A stretch of DNA of 43,059 bases from assembly GCA_949948775.1 (NCBI GenBank), contig CATLHC010000019.1, positions 1-43,059 of the forward strand, in the 5' to 3' direction. Of the stretch, positions 9,031 through 16,111 are shown piece by piece. The notes under the pieces were generated by a model that ran no database searches, was not told the origin of the DNA, and saw only the letters and a program-made list of their open reading frames with translations. The position numbers and the translations under genes are program-made. Every line of letters starts with the position of its first letter. The stretch's first letter is position 1. This stretch comes from an uncultured Oscillospiraceae bacterium. Lineage in GTDB: Bacteria > Bacillota > Clostridia > Oscillospirales > Oscillospiraceae.

Positions 9031-10095
9031 CTATTCCTCCTTTTCCGGCATACCGGGGGGCAGCTCCGGCTGCCCGAACAGTTTGGACAGGCCGTCCGCC
9101 ACATAGGACAGCTTGGCGGCCACTTTGGCGTAGTCCATCCGGGTGGGACCCACTACGCCGATAACCCCCTTCATGCCGTCCCCGATGTCATAGCTTGCAA
9201 GCACCACGCTGGTGTCCTTCAGCTCGTCGGCCACGTTCTCCGGGCCGATGAGGATCTTGGTGCTGTCGTCCTGGAGCGCGGGCAGGGCCAGCGCTTGGGC
9301 CAGCGCCTTGTCCTCGGACAGATAGCTCATCAGCTTCTGGGCCTTGCCCACGTCCTGATACTCGGGGTGGTCCAGGATGTGGCTGGCCCCGGCGGTGTAT
9401 ACCGCGCTGCTCTCCAGCTCGTCCAGCACCTCCATGGCGAAGGACACCACCAGGGAGATGAGTCCGTAGGAGCTGCCCGCCGCGTGTTCCGCCACATGCA
9501 TCAGCTCCGGGGTGAGCTGGTCCAGGGTCTTGCCCACGAAGGCGGTGTTCAAAAGGGTGGTGAGCAGCTGCAACTGGGGCTCGGACAGCTCGGCGGGAAG
9601 CCGGAACAGCTTATTTTTCACTACGCTTGAGTCCGTCATCACCACGGCGATGAAGGAGGCGGAGTCCACCAAAATCAAATCGAACCGCTTGATGGTCAGC
9701 CGCCTGGCCCCTTCGGTGAGGGAGAACGCGGGATAGTTGGTGAGCTGGGACACCATCCGGCCCGCCTGATCGATGACCTTGTCCAGTTCCCGCATTTTCA
9801 GGTGCAGCGCGTCGTTGATCTGCTTTGTCTCCTCCAGGCTCAGCCGCTGCTCCTCCATCAGCTCGTTGACGTACAGCCGGTAGCCCTGGGGGGAGGGAAT
9901 CCGTCCGGCGGAGGTGTGGGGCTGCTCCAGGTAGCCCAGCTCCGTCAGGTCGGCCAACTCGTTGCGGATGGTGGCGGAGGACACCTTCAGCCCCGCCAGC
10001 TGGGCCAGCGCCTTGGAGCCCACCGGCTCCGCCGTCTGGATATAGCTTTCCACCACGGCGCGCAGAATTTTCTTCTTTCGCTCGGACAGCTCCAA
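9031..10095 (-). CDS. hrcA: Heat-inducible transcription repressor HrcA
   Basis: A 354-residue repressor that binds CIRCE and is kept active by GroE chaperonins. The N-terminal winged helix contains LSERKKKILRAVVESYIQ and the recognition region SSATIRNELADLTELGYLEQPHTSAGR split across about residues 40-75. A GAF-like and dimerisation domain follows. The chosen start is a TTG at 10095 (MELSERKKK), because AGGAGG lies six bases upstream; a longer frame starting GTG at 10125 lies inside CIRCE and lacks a site. The gene is the first in the operon and autoregulated through the operator just upstream. Confidence 0.95.
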   Translation of the reverse strand: MELSERKKKILRAVVESYIQTAEPVGSKALAQLAGLKVSSATIRNELADLTELGYLEQPHTSAGRIPSPQGYRLYVNELMEEQRLSLEETKQINDALHLKMRELDKVIDQAGRMVSQLTNYPAFSLTEGARRLTIKRFDLILVDSASFIAVVMTDSSVVKNKLFRLPAELSEPQLQLLTTLLNTAFVGKTLDQLTPELMHVAEHAAGSSYGLISLVVSFAMEVLDELESSAVYTAGASHILDHPEYQDVGKAQKLMSYLSEDKALAQALALPALQDDSTKILIGPENVADELKDTSVVLASYDIGDGMKGVIGVVGPTRMDYAKVAAKLSYVADGLSKLFGQPELPPGMPEKEE

Positions 10096-10118
10096 AGGAC
10101 CGCCTCCTCCCCGCGGAT

Positions 10119-10145
10119 TTAGCACTCATCCTTTCTGAGTGCTAA
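10119..10145. promoter_or_regulatory. CIRCE operator
   Basis: TTAGCACTC (10119-10127), nine spacer bases, then GAGTGCTAA (10137-10145): a perfect match to the CIRCE inverted repeat bound by HrcA. It starts just downstream of the -10 box, so a bound repressor would block transcription initiation. Confidence 0.98.
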
Positions 10146-10149
10146 AGTA

Positions 10150-10178
10150 AATGTACCACCACCCCTCGAAATTGTCAA
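10150..10178 (-). promoter_or_regulatory. Sigma-A promoter of hrcA-grpE-dnaK-dnaJ
   Basis: On the minus strand TTGACA (10178-10173), a 17-base spacer and TACATT (10155-10150) precede CIRCE by four bases. Confidence 0.88.
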
Positions 10179-10395
10179 TAGCTCAGTTGTAAATTAAATG
10201 TGAATGTATTCTCATGCCAGAATCCAATCCTATTTTCGCACACCGCCTCCATGACTGCTGAGCATGTTGCCCAATTCCGTGCAAAACTGGGAAAAAGGGG
10301 CTTCCTTTTCCGATCCATTCGTAGTATGATACGCAATGTATAGGCGTTTGTCCTGTTCAACGCAAAAATCGCGCAGGCTGCGCATGGAGGTCGCA

Positions 10396-12651
10396 ATGAT
10401 AAACTTATTGGCTCTGACCGCCGCCCCATCGGAGAGCGTCCCGCTCACCCTCCAGGGAGTCCTGGACGCGGCGTCATACGGCATATCCTGGTTTTTCGGC
10501 AATTTGTCCCCCGCCTTTGCCTGGTGCATCCCGGCCCTGGCGGTATGCATCGGCTTTTTCGTCTACTATTGGCTGTGCCTGCGGCCCCGGCCCCACAGCC
10601 TGGAGTGGATTGCCATGGCGGAGGAGCGGTCCAAACGAGCCCGCATGACCCTGACCCTGCCCTATCATCCCATGGAGCGCAGCGATATCCTGCCTGTGCT
10701 GCTGCTGACGGCGGTCTATGCCGCCACCGCCTTTTTCCGGCTGGGCAACCTGTCCGGCCCCGAGAGTGTGGTCAAGTTCCGCCAGGGGGACAGCCTGGCC
10801 TTTGCCTATGAACAGCCGGTGACGGTGGATAAGGTGTCCTTCTTTACCTCTCTGGGCACCGGCTCCTACGAGCTGGAGTGGATGGACGACGACGGAAGCT
10901 GGCAGGGCGGGATCAAACTGGATCAGTCCTATAACACGCTGTTTAAATGGCGGGTGGTGGATCTTCAGCGGGTGGATTGGAACGGGCTGGAGATCAGCGC
11001 GGAAAACAAAAATGAGGGCCAGCAGCCCATTGGTCCGGTCACCGCCTCGGTGTTCCGCATCACCGCCGTCAGCGCTCCCCGGGAGGAGGGTCTGTGGCTG
11101 GCGGAGCTGGCGTTGTGGAATATGGACGTCCCCCAGCACCCCGCCATGGCGGACGAGGGCGCCCGGGCCCTCTTTGACGAGCGGGAGGAGTGGACCGCCA
11201 AATCCACCTATATGAATTCCTCCTATTTTGACGAGATCTACCACCCCCGCACCGCCTTGGAGCATCTGAACAACATCTATCCCTACGAGGTGTCCCATCC
11301 CCCTCTGGGCAAGCTGATTTTGTCCATCGGCGTGGCCATATTCGGCATGGTTCCCTTCGGCTGGCGGTTTATGGGCACCCTGTTTGGGGTGCTGATGGTG
11401 CCGGTGCTGTATCTCTTCGTGAAAAACCTGTTCGGCAAGACCGCCGTGGCCCTATGCGGCACGGCGTTGTTTACCTTCGATTTCATGCACCTGGTCCAGA
11501 CCCGCATCGCCACCATCGACACCTACGGCGTGTTTTTCATCCTGGTGTCCTATTACTTCATGTACCGCTGGCTGGCGGTCCCCGCCGGGAAGAAGCTGCG
11601 GTGGTATATCCTGCCCCTGTTTCTCAGCGGTCTGTTCTGGGGGATCGGCTGCGCATCCAAGTGGACGGTGGTGTACGCCGGGGCGGGGTTGGCCCTGTTG
11701 TGGCTGCTGGGCATGATTTTCAAGGCCGGGGACTGGCGGGAGGCGGACAACCGGGCCCGGCTTCAGGCCGCCCCGCCGGAGGTAAAGGAGGACGTGACCC
11801 AGGCCATGTTCCTGGAGACCGCACCCCCCTGGAAACGGCCCCAGATTCCCTCCTTCACCATCCACGCGGTGGGCACCGTTTTGTGGTCCATCCTGTTTTT
11901 CGTCATCATCCCGGTGTGCATCTACACCCTGTCTTATTTCCCCTATGCCGCTGCCCGGGGCAACACCGCGGGCTTCCTGGGTATGGTCCAGCAGTGCCTG
12001 GCCTGGCCCTTCACGCAGCTTCCCCAGCATCTGGCCGCCGCGGCCCAGCCCGGAGCGGACGGAGCGAAGCAGGGATTCTTTGACGTCATCAAAAATACCG
12101 CCCATCCGGTGGACATCATGCTGGAAAACCAGCACTTTATGTTCACCTATCATCAGGGGGTTCACACCCCACACCCTTACGAGTCCTACTGGTACCAGTG
12201 GATTTTCGACGGACGGCCCATTTTGTACTACCGGGATCTGGATGTGCCAGGCATGAAGAGCCTGTTCGCCTCTTTCAACAATCCTCTGGTGTCCTGGATG
12301 GGGCTGCTGGCCTTTTTCGGCGTGGCCGTCCAGACCGTGCGGCGCAGGTGCGGCAAGGGGCTGTTTATTCTCATTTCTATTTTATCCCAGTTTGTGCCCT
12401 GGCTGCCCATCGGGCGCATCCTGTTCGCCTATCACTACTTCCCCACGGTGCTGTTTTTGTGCTTTGCCATCGCCTACCTGATGGACGATATGATGGAGCG
12501 CAAGCGCAAAGGGTACCGGCTGGCGGTGTACGGCTTTACCGGGTACGCCGTGGCGCTGTACGCTCTGTTTTATCCGGAGCTGATCGGCATTTATGTGCCC
12601 AACTGGTATAGCCAGTATTTGCTGCGCTGGTTCCCGAGCTGGCCGCTGTGA
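10396..12651 (+). CDS. PMT-family (GT39) protein mannosyltransferase with inserted beta-rich domain
   Basis: A 751-residue membrane glycosyltransferase of the dolichyl-phosphate-mannose-protein mannosyltransferase type, transferring sugar from a polyprenyl-phosphate donor to exported proteins. Family marks are the acidic loop motif DEIYHPRTALE (Asp279), YEVSHPPLGKLIL, GWRFMGTLFG and FDFMHLVQTRIATIDTYG, with about a dozen hydrophobic helices to the C-terminus. Between the second helix (about 95-115) and Asp279 lies an unusual stretch of about 150 residues rich in beta-like segments (VDKVSFFTSLGTGSYELEW, VFRITAVSAPREEGLWLAEL), resembling a discoidin-type domain. The ATG at 10396 has GGAGG five bases upstream; upstream in-frame starts lack one. 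It is monocistronic, so the acceptor is unknown. Confidence 0.88.
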   Translation: MINLLALTAAPSESVPLTLQGVLDAASYGISWFFGNLSPAFAWCIPALAVCIGFFVYYWLCLRPRPHSLEWIAMAEERSKRARMTLTLPYHPMERSDILPVLLLTAVYAATAFFRLGNLSGPESVVKFRQGDSLAFAYEQPVTVDKVSFFTSLGTGSYELEWMDDDGSWQGGIKLDQSYNTLFKWRVVDLQRVDWNGLEISAENKNEGQQPIGPVTASVFRITAVSAPREEGLWLAELALWNMDVPQHPAMADEGARALFDEREEWTAKSTYMNSSYFDEIYHPRTALEHLNNIYPYEVSHPPLGKLILSIGVAIFGMVPFGWRFMGTLFGVLMVPVLYLFVKNLFGKTAVALCGTALFTFDFMHLVQTRIATIDTYGVFFILVSYYFMYRWLAVPAGKKLRWYILPLFLSGLFWGIGCASKWTVVYAGAGLALLWLLGMIFKAGDWREADNRARLQAAPPEVKEDVTQAMFLETAPPWKRPQIPSFTIHAVGTVLWSILFFVIIPVCIYTLSYFPYAAARGNTAGFLGMVQQCLAWPFTQLPQHLAAAAQPGADGAKQGFFDVIKNTAHPVDIMLENQHFMFTYHQGVHTPHPYESYWYQWIFDGRPILYYRDLDVPGMKSLFASFNNPLVSWMGLLAFFGVAVQTVRRRCGKGLFILISILSQFVPWLPIGRILFAYHYFPTVLFLCFAIAYLMDDMMERKRKGYRLAVYGFTGYAVALYALFYPELIGIYVPNWYSQYLLRWFPSWPL

Positions 12652-12997
12652 GGCCATACTCCCCTGCGGGGACCAGCGCCCCTCCGGGGGCCTACTTTCT
12701 CTCACGCGAGAGAAAGTAGGCAAAGAGCGCGCCTAAGGGGCTCCGCCCCTTAGGTATCCCCGGTCACGGGAGAGCCCGATACGAAGCTCGGGCGCGGCCC
12801 TTCCGGCGCGTGGAGCTTTCGACGCGGGGCGTCCTGCTTGGTGCTGCCGCCGGTGCCGAAACACCGAGGCGGGGCGGGGTCCACGGACTGCGCCTGACAT
12901 GAGCTGTGTCTGGGGCATGCAGCGTTTCCAGCGGGACAGCCATCGGCTGCGGTGCGGTGACCGGGTGCGGAATATTGAACTATAAGGTGATGCAACG
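12652..12997. other. Intergenic region with hairpins, no gene seen
   Basis: There is no convincing ORF. Several GC-rich palindromes follow one another: 12661-12671, 12680-12690, the repeat hairpin at 12691-12720, and CCTAAGGGG/CCCCTTAGG at 12732-12754. A GCCCGA/TCGGGC pair lies near 12773-12792. The first ones may end the mannosyltransferase transcript. I see no clear promoter for the following PHP gene. Confidence 0.5.
12691..12728 (+). repeat. Hairpin repeat, copy 3 (divergent)
   Basis: CCTACTTTCTCTC pairs with GAGAGAAAGTAGG (13 bp, loop ACGC), followed by CAAAGAGC. The outer stem matches copy 2, while the inner stem and tail differ. It lies 39 bases after the mannosyltransferase stop instead of touching it, in the sense orientation. 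Confidence 0.6.
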
Positions 12998-13813
12998 ATG
13001 TATTTGTGCGACATCCACAGCCACTCTCAGATTTCCCCCGACTGCGACGTGCCGCTGACCGATATGGTCCAAGCGGCGGTAAAGGCGGGCCTTCGGGAGT
13101 TCTGCGTCTCCGACCACCACGACCTGCTGGACTTCGGCGGCCTCCCCGCCGCCCCCTTCGACTGGCCCGCCGCCAAGGAGCAGTACCGTGCCGTCAAGGA
13201 TGCGGCGGGGGAGAAGCTGACCCTTCGGCTGGGACTGGAGCTGGGCTCCGCCCCCTACGACCCCCAGGCCGCCCGGGAGGCTCTGGCCCAGGGCGGGGAG
13301 GAGCTGGACTTTGTGCTGGGCTCCCTCCACAACTGGATCGGCATGGAGGGCAACCGGGACCTGTATTTTTCCGATTTCCACCGGAATATGGCCCTGGCCC
13401 GCAAGGTGATGGAGAGTACCCTGGAGCACACCTGGACCCTGGTGTCCCAAATGCCCGACTGCTACGACAGCCTGGCCCACATCGTTTATCCTCTGCGCTA
13501 TATCCACCGGGACGGCGTGGAGCTGTCCATAGAGGACTACGAGGAACAGGTCCGGGCTATCTTCACTGAGATCGCCCGCACGGACCACGCCCTGGAGGTG
13601 AACGTCTGGGCCGGGCGGGACCTGGACTCCTGGCCGCTGCTGCTGGGCTGGTTCCGGGAGTGCGGGGGCAGGCTGGTCACCGTGGGCGCGGACGCCCACT
13701 GCCCTGAGCACGTGGCCTGCGGCATCCCCCAGGCCCTGGAGATGGTCAAAGGGGCGGGGTTTGACCATGTGGCCACCTATGAGCACCGAAGGCCGGTGCT
13801 CCACAAACTTTGA
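12998..13813 (+). CDS. PHP-domain phosphatase (histidinol-phosphatase type)
   Basis: A 271-residue metal-dependent phosphoesterase of the PHP superfamily, HisK/HisJ-like. Metal-ligand motifs appear in order: DIHSHSQISPDC at the N-terminus, SDHHD near residue 37, LGLELG, LGSLHNW near residue 108, and GADAHCPEHV close to the end. The usual substrate of this subfamily is L-histidinol phosphate, but no other his gene is near, so the substrate is uncertain. The ribosome binding site AAGGTGATG precedes the ATG. rpiB follows after 19 bases on the same strand, so the two are probably cotranscribed. Confidence 0.85.
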   Translation: MYLCDIHSHSQISPDCDVPLTDMVQAAVKAGLREFCVSDHHDLLDFGGLPAAPFDWPAAKEQYRAVKDAAGEKLTLRLGLELGSAPYDPQAAREALAQGGEELDFVLGSLHNWIGMEGNRDLYFSDFHRNMALARKVMESTLEHTWTLVSQMPDCYDSLAHIVYPLRYIHRDGVELSIEDYEEQVRAIFTEIARTDHALEVNVWAGRDLDSWPLLLGWFRECGGRLVTVGADAHCPEHVACGIPQALEMVKGAGFDHVATYEHRRPVLHKL

Positions 13814-13832
13814 CAGAGGAGACTTGGAAGCT

Positions 13833-14270
13833 ATGAAAATTTCCATTGCCTGCGACCACGGCGCCTTTGCGCTGAAGGAGCGCCTGAAGGCCCATCTGCT
13901 GGACCAGGGCCATGTGGTCATGGACTGCGGCACAAACAGCACGGACAGCTGCGATTATCCCGACTTTGGCGCCGCCGCCGCCCGGCTGGTGGCAGACGGG
14001 ACCTGTGAGCGGGGGGTGGTGCTGTGCACCACCGGCATCGGCATGTCCATCGCCGCCAACAAGGTGAAGGGGGTGCGGTGCGCCTTGTGCCACGAGACTC
14101 TTTCCGCCGAGATGACCCGCCGCCACAACGACGCCAACGTGTTGGCCATGGGGGCGGGGGTCACCGGGGACAATCTGGCCCAGCGGATTCTGGATGTGTT
14201 CCTGTCCACGGATTTCGAGGGGGGCCGCCACCAGCGCCGGGTGGACAAGGTCATGGGGCTGGAGGGCTGA
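13833..14270 (+). CDS. rpiB: Ribose-5-phosphate isomerase B
   Basis: A 145-residue RpiB/LacAB-family sugar-phosphate isomerase that interconverts ribose-5-phosphate and ribulose-5-phosphate in the pentose phosphate pathway. Signatures are ACDHGAFALKE at the start, the catalytic cysteine in LCTTGIGMSIAANK (Cys65) and HNDANVLAMGAGV. The length matches RpiB. The start at 13833 aligns with the family; the longer open frame into the upstream gene does not. GAGGAG lies about 11 bases upstream. A terminator follows directly. Confidence 0.95.
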   Translation: MKISIACDHGAFALKERLKAHLLDQGHVVMDCGTNSTDSCDYPDFGAAAARLVADGTCERGVVLCTTGIGMSIAANKVKGVRCALCHETLSAEMTRRHNDANVLAMGAGVTGDNLAQRILDVFLSTDFEGGRHQRRVDKVMGLEG

Positions 14271-14279
14271 GGGGCATAG

Positions 14280-14320
14280 ACAAACGGGTGCGCTTCCCGT
14301 CAGGGGGCGCACCCGTTTGT
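14280..14320. terminator. Terminator hairpin overlapping the end of rnmV
   Basis: ACAAACGGGTGCGC (14280-14293) pairs perfectly over 14 bp with 14307-14320, followed on the plus strand by CCTCTCTCCC rather than a T run. The right arm lies inside the last codons of the convergent rnmV gene. It is probably shared by rpiB and rnmV, though the weak U tract makes this less certain. Confidence 0.6.
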
Positions 14321-14905
14321 CCTCTCTCCCAGCAGCTCATCCAGCTCGTCGGGGGTGTATAGCGCGTTCAGCGCCGCCAGCAGGGCCTTGGCGCTCATGT
14401 GCTCGGGCAGCTCCAGCTTCCTTAACAGCGCCGCACGCCGCTGGGCGGCGTCAGGAGCGCCCGACAGCCCCAGGGCAAACAAGTCCGCCGGAGTAAAATC
14501 CCCCTGGGGGCGGTCCGGCATATTTTCGTCCAGCACCGTGGCCCCGGAGCGCAGGATGGCGTTTCTCAGCACCTCCGGCGGCATCCCCTCCACGCCCAGC
14601 TTGCCCTCTTTGCCGGGAGTGCGCTTGCGCCGCTCCTTGCCATATACGTCGGGGACGTAGGCGTGCTTCACCTGCTCCTTTGGGATGGCGCCTTTCAAAA
14701 AATTCCGGATGACGAACCCCGCCCCGTCCGAGTCGGTGAGAATGATGAGCCCCCGCTTTTCCGCCAGCCGCCGCAGCAGGGCCAGCCGCTCTCCGTCTTT
14801 GAATACGCCGAAGCCCGCCGTCTCCAAGATCACCGTGTCCACCACCCCGGCCAGGGTGGACTTATCATACCGGCCTTCTACTACAATGGCTTCTCGAATT
14901 TTCAT
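14300..14905 (-). CDS. rnmV: Ribonuclease M5
   Basis: A 201-residue TOPRIM nuclease that matures 5S rRNA in Firmicutes. The Toprim glutamate lies in VVEGRYDKS near residue 10 and the Asp pair in ILTDSDGAG near residue 55. The following basic stretch VYGKERRKRTPGKEGKLG and the C-terminal domain match RNase M5. Start 14905 (MKIREAIVVEG) has GGGAG about eight bases upstream; the longer frame adds five residues without a site. It lies downstream of holA on the same strand, separated by a copy of the hairpin repeat. Its stop lies inside the terminator hairpin. Confidence 0.9.
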   Translation of the reverse strand: MKIREAIVVEGRYDKSTLAGVVDTVILETAGFGVFKDGERLALLRRLAEKRGLIILTDSDGAGFVIRNFLKGAIPKEQVKHAYVPDVYGKERRKRTPGKEGKLGVEGMPPEVLRNAILRSGATVLDENMPDRPQGDFTPADLFALGLSGAPDAAQRRAALLRKLELPEHMSAKALLAALNALYTPDELDELLGERTNGCAP

Positions 14906-14933
14906 ATCTGAATCTCCCATATACAGAGCAGTT

Positions 14934-15022
14934 CCGTTGTCGAGCGGAAACTCAACCGGTATACCCCCGGTGGAAACAAGTTAAAAGCTCTTTTTGATTC
15001 TTTTTCTCTCGAGAAAAAGAAT
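14934..15022 (-). repeat. Stop-flush hairpin repeat, copy 4 (holA-rnmV spacer)
   Basis: On the minus strand the hairpin begins at the base after the holA stop codon. The 12-bp stem is 15011-15022 with 14997-15008. The tail CAAAAAGAGCTTTT (14983-14996), a GC-rich middle and the end block CGACAACGG (14934-14942) follow, as in copies 1 and 5. Confidence 0.75.
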
Positions 15023-16093
15023 TCATACCGCCACCCGCCGGCCGGAGGCCAGCTCCACCAGCAGCGCGGTGAGCACCTCGCCGTCCTGCCCGCGGGGAGC
15101 GGACTTTACCGCCGCGTCCGCCTCGGCGCACCGCCGCACGGCGTACCGGCACCAGGGCAGGGAAAACCGCCGCGCCGCGTCCAGCAGCCGCTGGGCCTGC
15201 TGGTCCATGAAGTAGCCGCCGCTCATGCCCCACAGGTCCATATACTCCGCCTTGCTCTTCCCCGCGTCCAAATACAGCCGGGCGGTGTAGAGCTGCCGGA
15301 AATACTTGCCCATCACCGACAGAATCATCACCGGGGACTCCCGGTTATGGAGCAGGTCGGCCAGCACGGCGGCGGCCTTGTCAAAGTCCTTGGAGGCCAG
15401 GGCGTCGGTCATTTTAAACACCACGGCGCTGACCTGGGGCGTGGCCACCGCGTCGATGTCCTCCCGGGTGACCCGGGGATGGTCGGCATAGGCGGCGATT
15501 TTCCCAATCTCAGAGGCCAAATCATGCATCAGATCGCCGCACAGGAACACCAGATAGCCCGCGTCCCTGGTGTCGATGGACTTGCCCGCCTTTTTGAACT
15601 GGCGGCAGATCCAGTCGGTGAGCTGCTCCTCGTCCTGGCGCTGGAAGTTCACCGCCGCCCCCAGCTTCTTGATGAGGGCCAGCAGCTTGGACCGTCCGTC
15701 GATCTTTGGCGTCACCAGGTCGTACACAAACACCAGCGTACAGTAATCCGGCAGGGCGGACAAAACGGCCGTCAGCCGGTCCCGGCCCTTCTCCCCCTGA
15801 CCGAACAGGTCGAAGTCGGTGACCACCACCAGCGTGCGCTCACTCATCACGGGCAGGCAGTCCGCCGCCTGCTCAATCCAGTCGATGGAGCACTCCTTCC
15901 CCTTGGCGGTGTGGAGGTTGAAGTCCTCCAGTCCGGCGGGCAGGATGGTCTCCTTCAGCCTCCCCAGATAATAGTCCCGCAGGAAGGCTTCCTCTCCGTA
16001 AAACAGGTAGATGGGCTTGGGCGTGCCCGCTTTCAGGTCCCGTTTCAGCTCCTGCATGGCGGAATTGTCCGCTCTTTTCTTTTTGGGCGGCAT
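15023..16093 (-). CDS. holA: DNA polymerase III subunit delta
   Basis: A 356-residue clamp-loader delta subunit, which opens the beta clamp during replication. The N-terminal region has the family segment PIYLFYGEEAFLRDYYL, then the AAA+-like fold without a functional ATP site. Later helices include DLASEIGKIAAYA and ESPVMILSVMGKYFRQLYTARL, typical of HolA domain III. The length is normal. It follows comEC on the same strand with an 18-base gap, the usual comEC-holA order in Firmicutes, and precedes rnmV. Confidence 0.95.
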   Translation of the reverse strand: MPPKKKRADNSAMQELKRDLKAGTPKPIYLFYGEEAFLRDYYLGRLKETILPAGLEDFNLHTAKGKECSIDWIEQAADCLPVMSERTLVVVTDFDLFGQGEKGRDRLTAVLSALPDYCTLVFVYDLVTPKIDGRSKLLALIKKLGAAVNFQRQDEEQLTDWICRQFKKAGKSIDTRDAGYLVFLCGDLMHDLASEIGKIAAYADHPRVTREDIDAVATPQVSAVVFKMTDALASKDFDKAAAVLADLLHNRESPVMILSVMGKYFRQLYTARLYLDAGKSKAEYMDLWGMSGGYFMDQQAQRLLDAARRFSLPWCRYAVRRCAEADAAVKSAPRGQDGEVLTALLVELASGRRVAV

Positions 16094-16111
16094 AGCGCTC
16101 CCTCATTTCTT

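Noticed and set aside
12655..12997. Hidden RNA gene in the GC-rich spacer
   Set aside because: Several local hairpins exist, but I found no tRNA, promoter or terminator arrangement that supports a defined RNA gene.
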